DNA from: Myxococcus stipitatus
Lineage (GTDB): Bacteria > Myxococcota > Myxococcia > Myxococcales > Myxococcaceae
Assembly (NCBI RefSeq): GCF_037414475.1
Contig: NZ_CP147913.1
Location: forward strand, 6,508,001-6,572,000
Reading direction: 5' to 3'
DNA length: 64,000 bases
A program made the position numbers and the translations under genes. The stretch's first letter is position 1; each line of letters starts with the position of its first letter. The notes below the pieces were generated by a model. That model saw nothing but the letters and a program-made list of their open reading frames with translations, had not been told where the DNA came from and did not search any database. Shown here in pieces: positions 8,189 through 16,567 of this stretch.

Positions 8189-9859
8189 GTGTTCGTGAAC
8201 CGTCCGGGTCTCCACGTCGTCCTGTGGCTCTGCATCCTGGTCCTCTCGGCCTGTGGCGCGACGAGCGCGGGCGAGAAGGGTCGGACGGTGCGCGTGCGCC
8301 TGGACTCGGCGCAGCTCGCGTCGGCGCACGAGGGTGAGCGGCACGCGCTGCTCATCGGCATCAGCCAGTACGACGACGAGTCCTGGAACGACCTGCGCTT
8401 TCCGGGAAAGGACGCGGAGGACCTGGGGCGCGCGCTGGCGGACCCTCGGCGAGGGGGCTTCCGCTCGGTGACGGTGTTGAGCCGCCCGGAGCAGACGACC
8501 CGCGCGGCGGTGCTGGAGGCGCTGCGCGCGCTGGCGGCGAAGCCCTGGCGTCCCAAGGACGTGGTGGTCATCTACGTGTCCGGGCACGGCACGCTCGCGC
8601 GCGACACGCGGGGAGACCTGCAGCGCTACCTGGTGATGCGTGACACGCGCTTCCGCGATGTGCAGGGCACGGGGCTGGAGATGGCGGCGCTGGAGCGCGA
8701 GCTGGAGAATCTGGGCTCCCGGCGGCGTGTGCTGGTGCTGGCCACCTGCCACAGCGGCACGGGCAAGTCGCTCTTGCCTCCCTCCGTGCTGGATGAGCTG
8801 GAGCGCACCAAGGGCGCATTCCCGCCGCGTCCGCTGGAGGAGGAGAGCCGCGCGTCGCTCGTGTTGTCCGCCAGCGACTGGGGCGAGGCGGCGCGCGAGG
8901 ACGACGCGCTGGGCAACGACATCTACACGCACTTCTTCGTGGAGGCGCTCGACGGACGCGGAGACCGCAACGGGGACGGCGCGGTGAGCGCCACCGAGGC
9001 GCACGACTGGGCACGCCGCCACACGTGGACCTATACGCAGGGCCGTCAGCGCCCGAGCGTGCGAATGACGGAAGTGGGCGCCGACCCGGTGTTGCTGTCC
9101 GGCGCGTTGACGCAGCCGGGGCAACCGGAGGTCTTCTCGTACAGTCCGCGCCTGGAGGGCTTCACGCTCAAGGTGGACGGGGTGGACGCGGGGGAGTTGC
9201 CCGGAGGCGTGGCGCTCCCCGAGGGCAAGCGGAAGCTGGGGCTCCACAAGGGCGGCGAGACCTTGTGGGAGGACACCGTCGCCTTGCGCTCGGGTGAGCG
9301 GCGGGCGCTGGACGCACTCCTGCGGGAGTTCGTGGAGGGCCACAAGCGCACCGTCTCATTGGAGGCGGGCATGCTGGGCTTCCTCGACGCGCGAAGCCGC
9401 CGCGAGGTGTTGCCCTCCACGGTGTTGGTGGGCGCGGGGCTGCGTCTGGACGGTCTGCTCCTGGAGCAGCGGCTGGACGTGGGCGTCGACGTGTCGGTGG
9501 GACAGGGACACCAGTCATTGCGGCTGGACGTGGGTGGGAATGTGCCGGTGCGCCACCGGGCGGTGATGGTGGGCGTGACGGTGGGGCCCTCGTGGGAATG
9601 GGGGCGGCTGAGTGTTTCCACCGGCCCTCGTGTGGCCGCCTTGTGGTTGCAGCGCTCCTTCCAGTTGGACCTGTTGAACCGGGACGAGAGCTACCTCACG
9701 GTTTGGCCCGGTTGGATGGCGGGAGTGTCATGGCAACTGAGCGCCCGGTGGGTATTGGAAGCAAAGGGCCAGCTGCTCTGGGCCTATGTCCCGATGGACG
9801 GCCGCACTCGCGCGGTGGGTTTTGGCGGCCTGATGTTGGGCGGAGGATATCGCTTCTGA
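8189..9859 (+). CDS. caspase-like (peptidase C14) lipoprotein
   Basis: A 556-residue protein with a lipoprotein signal (VLSAC, Cys22 as the lipid-attachment residue) followed by a caspase/metacaspase-fold domain (about 50-310). The family hallmarks are present: HALLIGISQYDD, then the catalytic His133 in YVSGHGTLA and catalytic Cys187 in LATCHSGTG. An acidic D-x-N-x-D-G segment (GDRNGDGAVSATEAHDW) near 270 resembles an EF-hand-like calcium loop. The C-terminal 200 residues contain a PEGA-like piece and then a beta-rich stretch of alternating hydrophobics, suggestive of an outer-membrane barrel-like fold. The GTG at 8189 (or 8195) is chosen because it opens directly into the signal peptide. The stop overlaps the next gene's ATG by one base. 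Confidence 0.8.
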   Translation: MFVNRPGLHVVLWLCILVLSACGATSAGEKGRTVRVRLDSAQLASAHEGERHALLIGISQYDDESWNDLRFPGKDAEDLGRALADPRRGGFRSVTVLSRPEQTTRAAVLEALRALAAKPWRPKDVVVIYVSGHGTLARDTRGDLQRYLVMRDTRFRDVQGTGLEMAALERELENLGSRRRVLVLATCHSGTGKSLLPPSVLDELERTKGAFPPRPLEEESRASLVLSASDWGEAAREDDALGNDIYTHFFVEALDGRGDRNGDGAVSATEAHDWARRHTWTYTQGRQRPSVRMTEVGADPVLLSGALTQPGQPEVFSYSPRLEGFTLKVDGVDAGELPGGVALPEGKRKLGLHKGGETLWEDTVALRSGERRALDALLREFVEGHKRTVSLEAGMLGFLDARSRREVLPSTVLVGAGLRLDGLLLEQRLDVGVDVSVGQGHQSLRLDVGGNVPVRHRAVMVGVTVGPSWEWGRLSVSTGPRVAALWLQRSFQLDLLNRDESYLTVWPGWMAGVSWQLSARWVLEAKGQLLWAYVPMDGRTRAVGFGGLMLGGGYRF

Positions 9860-10455
9860 TGTGCGCTCCGAGACACCTGTGGCTCCTGGCGTTCGGGGGC
9901 CTGGCATTCGCCGGGGCCTGCGGCGGCTTCAACAACGGGCCGCTCGAGGAGGGCACCGTGCGAGGCCGGCTCGTGGGCGCCGAGGCCGGCGTCGCGAAGG
10001 TGAACGTGTTCGGCCTGCCGAGCATGCGCGCGGTGGTGTCCGCCGACGGCCGCTTCGAGCTGCACGATGTGCCCGCGACCTCCCTGGAGTTGTTCATGGT
10101 GGCCTCGCGCACGCGGGCGGCGCGCGCGAAGGTGGTGGCGCAAGGGGCTCGCATCACCGACCTGGGGGACATCGTCGCGCCCGAAGGCGCCTTCATCACC
10201 GTGCGCATGAGGGACAGCGGTGGCGGCGTGCCCAAGGAGGGCGAGGTGGAGGTGGAGGGCGCCGCGTTCGACGACCTGCGCATGGACACGTCGACCGGCG
10301 AGGTGCGCGTGGGCCCTCTGCCCGAGGGCTGCTACACGCTCGAAGTCAAAGCGGACAAACTCGACGAGGTCGAGGAAGAGGTCTGTGTCGGCGTCGGTGA
10401 GGAGCTGGTGCGCGACATCGTCCTGAGCGGCGATGACGACGACGGCGGCGACTGA
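9859..10455 (+). CDS. lipoprotein with carboxypeptidase regulatory-like domain
   Basis: A 198-residue exported protein. A hydrophobic N-terminus ends at Cys21 (AGAC, a weak lipobox). The mature part has a transthyretin/carboxypeptidase-regulatory-like pattern: GRLVGAEAGVAKVNVFG, VVSADGRFELHDVPAT, and a later GPLPEGCYTLEVKAD. The last residues are Asp/Gly rich. Its ATG shares a base with the stop of the caspase-like gene (TGATG), so the two are almost certainly translated together. Such domains usually act in binding or as structural modules on surface proteins; no enzymatic residues are seen. It is the last gene of the ECF sigma operon and converges on the M14 gene with a 14-bp gap. Confidence 0.7.
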   Translation: MCAPRHLWLLAFGGLAFAGACGGFNNGPLEEGTVRGRLVGAEAGVAKVNVFGLPSMRAVVSADGRFELHDVPATSLELFMVASRTRAARAKVVAQGARITDLGDIVAPEGAFITVRMRDSGGGVPKEGEVEVEGAAFDDLRMDTSTGEVRVGPLPEGCYTLEVKADKLDEVEEEVCVGVGEELVRDIVLSGDDDDGGD

Positions 10456-10469
10456 CGCCGGGCCGTGGG

Positions 10470-11270
10470 TCAGCGCTTGCCGCGCGCCGCCAGGTCGATG
10501 AAGCCTCGAACCCAGAGGAGGTTCACCACGTGGCACGTCTCCAGGGGCGTGGGCGTGGTGGTCTCCAGCGCGGCGGTGTAGGGCACGCCCTGGCGCATGT
10601 ACCAGTCGGTGACGCTGCCATCGTGGTACTCGATGAGGCCGTCCGCGTCGGTGATGTTGTGGTCGTCGACCTTCTGGTTGCGCACCACGGTGACGTGCCG
10701 TGACGCGGCGTCCATGAAGGGCCGGTAGGCGGACGTGTCCCCGAAGGTGTACGCGTACGTCGCGGTGCCGCCCAGGTAGTTGTCCTGGTGGATGTCCAGC
10801 GCGGCGTCGGGAGGACGGAAGCGCGCCAGGTCCGTGCGCACGGCCTTCGTCTCCTTGGGCCCGCCGTCGTAGAGGGCCCAGCGCAGGTGGTCCTGCCCCG
10901 CGTTGAGCTCGCCGCGCCACTCACCGGGAGCGACCTCGTAGCGGAGGAAGTCGTTGTTGGGCTTCTCCCCGCTGCGGTTGTAGCGGGTGCCGTCCTCGAA
11001 GCCAGAGGGGTTGATGCAGGGATACACGCGCAGGCCCACGCCGCGCTCCTTCGCGTAGGCCACGACCTCGGGCAGCTGCGTGGCCAGCGTGAGCGGACCC
11101 GCGGGCTCCTCGCCATGGAAGCCCGAGGTGATGACCAGCCAACGTTCTCCCGGCACGGTGATGCGGAAGAGGGGATACGACTGGCCCCCTTCGAGCACCT
11201 GGCCATATTCGGCTACTTCTCCCAGGCTCTCATGGGAGCGGATGAGTCGGGCATAGTCGCTGTATCTCAC
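10470..11270 (-). CDS. M14 family zinc carboxypeptidase-like protein
   Basis: A 266-residue protein with the M14 metallocarboxypeptidase/deacylase pattern. Zinc ligands are His52 and Glu55 (GFHGEEPAG) and His161 (ALDIHQD), and the catalytic acid is probably Glu236 (AALETTT). It also has the NPSGFEDGTRYNRSG segment typical of this fold. It is shorter than digestive carboxypeptidases and lacks a signal peptide, so it resembles the succinylglutamate desuccinylase/intracellular peptide or amide hydrolase branch. The substrate is not determinable. It is the downstream gene of a minus-strand pair with the Spy-like gene, which a hairpin at 11311-11334 separates. Confidence 0.8.
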   Translation of the reverse strand: MRYSDYARLIRSHESLGEVAEYGQVLEGGQSYPLFRITVPGERWLVITSGFHGEEPAGPLTLATQLPEVVAYAKERGVGLRVYPCINPSGFEDGTRYNRSGEKPNNDFLRYEVAPGEWRGELNAGQDHLRWALYDGGPKETKAVRTDLARFRPPDAALDIHQDNYLGGTATYAYTFGDTSAYRPFMDAASRHVTVVRNQKVDDHNITDADGLIEYHDGSVTDWYMRQGVPYTAALETTTPTPLETCHVVNLLWVRGFIDLAARGKR

Positions 11271-11310
11271 CCCCCCAAACTATGCGCGCCGTCCGCTGAT
11301 GCCTACCCAT

Positions 11311-11334
11311 TCCCACCCGGTAGTAGGGGTGGGA
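11311..11334 (-). terminator. hairpin downstream of the Spy/CpxP-like gene
   Basis: An 8-bp perfect inverted repeat (TCCCACCC at 11311-11318, complement at 11327-11334) with an 8-nt loop. It lies 31 bp past the stop of the Spy-like gene in its direction of transcription and before the M14 gene. There is no U tract. Confidence 0.4.
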
Positions 11335-11365
11335 GTTGAGTGGGGGACGCGCTCGTGCGGGGGGC

Positions 11366-11812
11366 TCACTCGATTCCGGTGCGCTCGCGGTACTCGGAGG
11401 CCAGGACCTTGCGCTGCTCGGGCGTCAGCGTGCCGTGGACCTCCAGCACGGCATCCGTCGCCTTGTGGGCAAACGCGCGCAGCGCCTCGATGCGTGCATC
11501 CACCAGCGCGTGGAGGGCCTGGGCATCGGGCTTGTCGGACTCGAGCTGCGCGACGACCTCCGAACGCGTCGCGTGTTGTCCCTCCGCCAACTGGACACCC
11601 TCGTCGAAGAGGCGGTCCTTCACGGCGTGGATGGACTGGCGCTGGGCCTCCGTCGCGCCGACGTCGTCCAGCTTGTCGTTGAGCTTCCACGTCACCACTT
11701 GCTTGAAGCGCTCGGGGTTGTGGCCGTGGTGCGGTCCGCCGCGGAACGCGAAGCCACTGAGCAGGACGACGGCGACGACGGCGGAACCCGCGACGGCGAG
11801 CTTCTTCTTCAT
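11366..11812 (-). CDS. Spy/CpxP-like periplasmic protein
   Basis: A 148-residue protein with an N-terminal signal sequence (MKKKLAVAGSAVVAVVLLSG) and a mature, almost wholly alpha-helical, charged domain. It ends with LTPEQRKVL, the LTxxQ-type motif seen in Spy and CpxP. These periplasmic chaperone or metal-sensor proteins respond to envelope stress. A His-rich stretch (GGPHHGHNPE) at the start of the mature protein could bind metal; this is inference. The ATG at 11812 is chosen because it opens the signal peptide and has a GGAG upstream. The gene is divergent from dnaE. A small palindrome 14 bp before the start is a candidate operator. Confidence 0.75.
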   Translation of the reverse strand: MKKKLAVAGSAVVAVVLLSGFAFRGGPHHGHNPERFKQVVTWKLNDKLDDVGATEAQRQSIHAVKDRLFDEGVQLAEGQHATRSEVVAQLESDKPDAQALHALVDARIEALRAFAHKATDAVLEVHGTLTPEQRKVLASEYRERTGIE

Positions 11813-11825
11813 GGGGCTATCTCCA

Positions 11826-11842
11826 AGAACGGGCCCCGTTCT
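11826..11842. promoter_or_regulatory. palindrome upstream of Spy-like gene
   Basis: AGAACGG at 11826-11832 is inverted at 11836-11842 around a 3-nt centre, 14 bp before the Spy-like start codon. It could be an operator or a 5' UTR hairpin. No regulator is assigned. Confidence 0.25.
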
Positions 11843-12022
11843 GGGGCACCTGGGACTCGCCACGAGGGCGATGGTCCTCCTTGTGCCCGCCGGTGATTTC
11901 GCGGGTTTGTACCCGGGGTGAAGAAGTGTGAAGTCCCGAGGTGAGGACGGCCGCCGGCCCTTCGGCGGAACGGCTCACACTGGACTGGCGAGCAGGGCTT
12001 GAGGGCCACATACTCGGTCACC

Positions 12023-15000
12023 ATGTCCTTTACCCACCTGCACCTTCACACCCTCTATTCACTGCTCGATGGGGCCATCCGGATGAAGGACCTCATCAAG
12101 ACGGTGAAGGAGAAGGGGATGACGAGTGTCGCCGTGACGGACCACGGCAACATGTTCGGCGCCATCGACTTCTACAAGAAGGCGAAGGACGCGGGCATCA
12201 AGCCCATCCTCGGCATGGAGGCGTACGTCGCGGGGCCCAAGGGGCGCGAGGACCGCTCCGAGAAGGTCTCCCACCACCTCATCCTGGTGGCGAAGAACGC
12301 GGAGGGCTACGCCAACCTGCGCTACCTCTCGTCGATGGCGTACATGCAGGGCTTCTACTACCACCCGCGCATCGACAAGAAGGTGCTCGCCGAGCACAGC
12401 AAGGGCCTCTTCGCGCTCACCGCCTGCCTGGGTGGCGAGGTGACGAGCGCCTGCTTCCGCGGCGACATGGACCACGCCCGGCGCGCGGCCCAGGAGTACA
12501 AGGACATCTTCGAGCCCGGGCACTTCTTCCTGGAGGTGCAGTCCAACGGGATGCCGGAGCAGGACAAGGCGAACGAGAACCTGATGCAGCTGTCGCGGGA
12601 CTTGGACATCCCGCTGTGCGCCACGGCGGACGCGCACTACATCAAGCGCGAGGACGCGCGCGCGCATGAGCTGCTCATGTGCATCGCCAGCGGCAAGACG
12701 CTGGCGGACAACAAGCGCCTGAAGCACGCCACGGACAAGCTCTACGTCACCAGCCCCACGGAGATGCTGGAGTTCTTCAAGGACACGCCCGAAGCGGTCC
12801 ACAACACCCAGCGCATCGCGGAGCAGTGCAACCTGGAGCTGAAGCTGGGCAAGCCCATGCTGCCCACCTTCAAGGTCCCCGACAGCCACACGCCGGACAG
12901 CTTCATGGCGGAATTGGCCTACGAGGGCCTGCGCGAGCGCTTCACGGAGCTTGCGGCCACCGTCACCTATCCCATCGACCGCGAGGTGTACCAGGCGCGC
13001 CTGTCGCTGGAGATTGGCGTCATCCAGAAGATGGGGTTCAGCGGCTACTTCCTCATCGTCCAGGACTTCATCAACTGGGCGAAGAAGATGGGAATCCCCG
13101 TGGGCCCGGGCCGTGGCTCCGGCGCAGGCAGCCTGGTGGCGTACGCGCTGCGAATCACGGACGTGGACCCGATTCCGTACAACCTCCTCTTCGAGCGCTT
13201 CCTGAACCCGGAGCGCGTGTCGATGCCCGACTTCGATATCGACTTCTGCCAGGACCGGCGCGACGAGGTCATCCAGTACGTGGGCCGCAAGTACGGCGAG
13301 ATGAACGTGGGGCAGATCATCACGTTCGGTTCGCTCAAGGCCAAGAGCGTGCTGCGCGACGTGTGCCGCGTGTTCGCGCTGCCCTTCAGTGAAGGCGACC
13401 GCATCGCGAAGCTGGTGCCGGAGGTGCTCAACATCACCTTGAAGGAGGCCATCGAGATGGAGCCTCGCCTCAAGGAGATGATGGAGAAGCCGTCCAACAT
13501 CGGCGACGTGGAGGGCAAGCCCGTCACCACCAAGGACGTGCTGGAGATCGCCCTGGCGCTGGAGGGCCTGCACCGTCAGCCGGGCATGCACGCGGCCGGT
13601 GTCGTGATTGCAGACAAGCCGCTGTGGGAGTTCGTGCCTGTCTATCAGCCGCCGGGTGAGAAGACGCTCATCACCCAGTTCGCCAAGGACGAGGTGGAAG
13701 CGGCGGGCCTGGTGAAGTTCGACTTCCTCGGTCTGAAGACGCTCACGGTGATTCAGCACGGGCTGGACCTGGTCAAGCGCAACCACGACAAGGACATCCC
13801 GCGGCATGAGATTCCGCTGAACGACGACAAGGTCTGGGAGTTGATGGCCAAGGGCGACACGGCCGGCGTCTTCCAGATGGAGTCGAGCGGCTTCACGGAA
13901 ATGGTGGTGAAGCTCAAGCCGTCCTGCTTCGAAGACGTCATCGCCGCCGGTGCGCTCTACCGCCCGGGTCCGCTGGACTCCGGCATGGTGGACGTGTTCA
14001 TCAACCGCAAGCACGGGCGCGAGAAGGTGTCGTATCCGCACCCCGCGCTGGAGCCGGTGCTCAAGGACACGTACGGCGTCATCGTGTACCAGGAGCAGGT
14101 GATGCAGATTTCGCAGGTCCTGGGTGGCTACACCCTGGGCCGCGCGGACCTGCTTCGCCGCGCGATGGGCAAGAAGAAGGCCGAGGTCATGCAGGCCGAA
14201 CGGGCCGGCTTCCTCGAGGGCTGCGCGAAGAACAACGTCGACCTGAAGGTCGCCGGTGAAATCTTCGACTTGATGGAGAAGTTCGCGGAGTACGGCTTCA
14301 ACAAGAGCCACTCGGCGGCGTACGGCCTCGTCACGATTCACACGGCCTGGCTGAAGGCGCATTACCCGTGTGAGTTCATGGCGGCCCTTCTCTCCAGCGA
14401 GAAGGACAACACGGACAAGGTGGTGAAGCACATTGGCGAGGCGCGCGAGTCGGGCCTCCAGGTGTTGCCGCCGGACGTGAACCAGTCGGACCTGCAGTTC
14501 GGCGCGGTGGACGGGAAGATTCGCTTCGGGCTGGGCGCCATCAAGGGCGTGGGCGAGGGCGCCATTGAATCCATCCTGGATGCGCGCAAGGACGGACACT
14601 TCAAGAGCCTGTTCGACTTCTGCGAGCGGGTGGACAGCCGCCGGGTGAACCGGAAGGTGTTGGAAGCGCTGGTGAAGGCGGGCTCGTTCGACTTCGAGAA
14701 GCGGCCGCGCCGGCAGATTTTCGACACCATCGAGCGGGCGATGAACCGCGGCTCGTCCAGCCAGAAGGACAAGGCGGCGGGGCAGAGCTCGTTGTTCGGG
14801 ATGCTGGCGGGGCCGGCCGCGGGTGGGGCGGGGCTGAAGGACGACTACGTCGACGTGGAGGAGTGGTCGGAGAAGGAGCGGCTGGCGCTGGAGAAGGAGG
14901 CCATCGGCTTCTACGTGTCGGGCCATCCGCTGCATCAGTACGACAAGGAGCTCAAGCGCTACGCGAAGCCGATTACGGCGGTGCAGCGCGCGCGCAAGGA

Positions 15001-15574
15001 CGACAAGCTCACGGTGGCGGGCGTCGTCACGGTGTTGCGCGAGCGGCCCACGAAGACGGGCAAGCGCATGGCGTGGGTGACGATTGAAGACCTGTCGGGC
15101 TCCATCGAGCTGGTGTGCTTCCCGGGCAAGGAGGGGACGCGCAGCGTGATGGGGGCGAACGGGAAGTGGACGAAGCAGGGGCCCAAGCCGGGGTTCGAGA
15201 ACTGGGAGCACCTGCTGAAGTCGGACGACCCGATTCTGGTGACGGGGACGGTGCAGATCAGCCAGCGCGACGAGGACTCGCCCACGCCAGAGCTCATCGT
15301 GGACGACATCCAGAGCTTGAAGGAGGTGCGCGAGAAGCGCACGAAGCGGCTGGAGCTGCGGGTGCCGGCGGACCTGCTGACGGAGGACCGCGTCGCCAAG
15401 CTGAACGAGCTGGCGAAGAAGTACGCGGGGGCCACGCCCGTGGCGGTCAGCGTGCTGTTCCCGGGCGAGGCCGAGGCGCTCATCGGCAACACGTCCATCA
15501 AGGTGCAGGTGCATGACGACCTGCTGCTCGCGGTGGACCGCCTGTTCGGCATGAAGGTGGTGGAGTTCGGCTGA
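12023..15574 (+). CDS. dnaE: DNA polymerase III subunit alpha
   Basis: An 1183-residue C-family replicative polymerase. It begins with the PHP domain (FTHLHLHTLYSLLDG; AVTDHGNMFGA; ILGMEAYV). The palm contains the catalytic acidic motif PDFDIDF (Asp403 and Asp405) after the glycine-rich GPGRGSGAGSLVAYAL loop. The fingers, the AAYGLVTIHTAWLKAHYP region, helix-hairpin-helix and an OB-fold (about 990-1090) follow in the usual order. Length matches DnaE1 proteins of about 1160-1190 residues. The ATG at 12023 (MSFTHLHLH) matches the conserved DnaE N-terminus; an upstream in-frame start at 11999 is unnecessary. DnaE extends the chromosome within the Pol III holoenzyme. Confidence 0.97.
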   Translation: MSFTHLHLHTLYSLLDGAIRMKDLIKTVKEKGMTSVAVTDHGNMFGAIDFYKKAKDAGIKPILGMEAYVAGPKGREDRSEKVSHHLILVAKNAEGYANLRYLSSMAYMQGFYYHPRIDKKVLAEHSKGLFALTACLGGEVTSACFRGDMDHARRAAQEYKDIFEPGHFFLEVQSNGMPEQDKANENLMQLSRDLDIPLCATADAHYIKREDARAHELLMCIASGKTLADNKRLKHATDKLYVTSPTEMLEFFKDTPEAVHNTQRIAEQCNLELKLGKPMLPTFKVPDSHTPDSFMAELAYEGLRERFTELAATVTYPIDREVYQARLSLEIGVIQKMGFSGYFLIVQDFINWAKKMGIPVGPGRGSGAGSLVAYALRITDVDPIPYNLLFERFLNPERVSMPDFDIDFCQDRRDEVIQYVGRKYGEMNVGQIITFGSLKAKSVLRDVCRVFALPFSEGDRIAKLVPEVLNITLKEAIEMEPRLKEMMEKPSNIGDVEGKPVTTKDVLEIALALEGLHRQPGMHAAGVVIADKPLWEFVPVYQPPGEKTLITQFAKDEVEAAGLVKFDFLGLKTLTVIQHGLDLVKRNHDKDIPRHEIPLNDDKVWELMAKGDTAGVFQMESSGFTEMVVKLKPSCFEDVIAAGALYRPGPLDSGMVDVFINRKHGREKVSYPHPALEPVLKDTYGVIVYQEQVMQISQVLGGYTLGRADLLRRAMGKKKAEVMQAERAGFLEGCAKNNVDLKVAGEIFDLMEKFAEYGFNKSHSAAYGLVTIHTAWLKAHYPCEFMAALLSSEKDNTDKVVKHIGEARESGLQVLPPDVNQSDLQFGAVDGKIRFGLGAIKGVGEGAIESILDARKDGHFKSLFDFCERVDSRRVNRKVLEALVKAGSFDFEKRPRRQIFDTIERAMNRGSSSQKDKAAGQSSLFGMLAGPAAGGAGLKDDYVDVEEWSEKERLALEKEAIGFYVSGHPLHQYDKELKRYAKPITAVQRARKDDKLTVAGVVTVLRERPTKTGKRMAWVTIEDLSGSIELVCFPGKEGTRSVMGANGKWTKQGPKPGFENWEHLLKSDDPILVTGTVQISQRDEDSPTPELIVDDIQSLKEVREKRTKRLELRVPADLLTEDRVAKLNELAKKYAGATPVAVSVLFPGEAEALIGNTSIKVQVHDDLLLAVDRLFGMKVVEFG

Positions 15575-15649
15575 CGGTCGCGGCGTCCGCCGCCGCACGG
15601 CCTCCGCGCGGGTGGGGTAGGGTTCGCCCACTCTCGCGGGAGGACAGTC

Positions 15650-16477
15650 ATGGACGCCGGATACAAGTCGCTGCGCATCGAGAAGGCGGAGGGAGTCGCG
15701 GAGGTGGTCCTCTTGGGGCCAGGTCGCGGCAACGCGATGGGCCCCGACTTCTGGCGCGAGATGCCCGAGGCCATCCGCGCGCTCGATGCGGACGACTCCG
15801 TGCGAGTCGTACTGGTGCGTGGCAACGGTGACCACTTCACCTACGGCCTGGACCTCATGGGGATGATGGAGTCCCTGGGGCCGCTGCTCACGGGTGACAA
15901 CAACCTCGCGCTGGAGCGCACGAAGCTCCTGAAGCTGATTGGTGAGATGCAGCAGTCCACCGAGGGGCTGGCTCGCAGCCGCAAGCCGTACATCGCCGCG
16001 GTGCATGGCTGGTGCATCGGTGGCGGCATGGACCTCATCGCCGCGTGTGACTTCCGCTACTGCTCGCGCGACGCGAAGTTCTCCCTGCGCGAGGTGAAGG
16101 TCGGAATCGTCGCGGACCTGGGGGCGCTCCAGCGTCTGCCTCGCATCATCGGCGAGGGCCATACCCGCGAGCTCGCCTATACCGGTGGCGACGTGGACGC
16201 GGAGCGCGCGCTGCGCATGGGGCTGGTCAACGAGGTGTTCGCCTCCGCCGACGAGCTGCTCACCCAGGCCCGCGCCACCGCGCGGCGCATCGCGGAGAAT
16301 CCGCCGCTGGTCGTCCAGGGTGCCAAGCAGGTCATGGAGTACTGCGCGGACAAGTCCACGGCGGATGGCCTGCGCTATGTCGCCGTGTGGAACTCCGCGT
16401 TCCTCCAGTCGCACGACCTCGCGGAGGCCTTCGCCGCCTTCGCCGAGCGCCGGCCTGGTCGATTCCAGGGCAGGTGA
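15650..16477 (+). CDS. enoyl-CoA hydratase/isomerase family, dienoyl-CoA isomerase-like
   Basis: A 275-residue crotonase-fold protein. The oxyanion-hole region (GNGDHFTYGLDL) and the GGGMDLIAACDFRYC segment are clear. The acidic residues Asp128, Glu148 (LREVKVG) and Asp156 (ADLGALQRLP) have the same mutual spacing (20 and 8) as Asp176, Glu196 and Asp204 of mammalian delta3,5-delta2,4-dienoyl-CoA isomerase (ECH1). This points to isomerisation of dienoyl-CoAs in the oxidation of unsaturated fatty acids rather than plain hydration. GGGAGGAC precedes the ATG. A dienoyl-CoA reductase-like SDR lies 4 kb downstream (20370-21173). Confidence 0.85.
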   Translation: MDAGYKSLRIEKAEGVAEVVLLGPGRGNAMGPDFWREMPEAIRALDADDSVRVVLVRGNGDHFTYGLDLMGMMESLGPLLTGDNNLALERTKLLKLIGEMQQSTEGLARSRKPYIAAVHGWCIGGGMDLIAACDFRYCSRDAKFSLREVKVGIVADLGALQRLPRIIGEGHTRELAYTGGDVDAERALRMGLVNEVFASADELLTQARATARRIAENPPLVVQGAKQVMEYCADKSTADGLRYVAVWNSAFLQSHDLAEAFAAFAERRPGRFQGR

Positions 16478-16567
16478 ACGCGCCCTGCCTACGAGGTGCT
16501 TTCACCCGTCGTGCTCGCGGTGGGAGGATTCGCGCCGCATGACGTCGAGCCCTGGGAGCTTCGAGGA

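Noticed and set aside
6667-8571. A 634-codon minus-strand frame opposite the ECF sigma operon
   Set aside because: It overlaps three genes with clear plus-strand signatures (sigma region 4, membrane helix, caspase motifs) and its own product is low complexity.
12059-12120. Start of dnaE at the upstream GTG/TTG (11999)
   Set aside because: The added residues do not resemble DnaE N-termini, while the ATG at 12023 begins exactly at the conserved PHP segment.
12059-16414. A 1451-codon open frame on the minus strand opposite dnaE and the isomerase gene
   Set aside because: It is an antisense shadow created by high-GC codon bias; its product is Arg/His/Leu-rich without recognisable domains, and the plus strand encodes clear DnaE and crotonase proteins.
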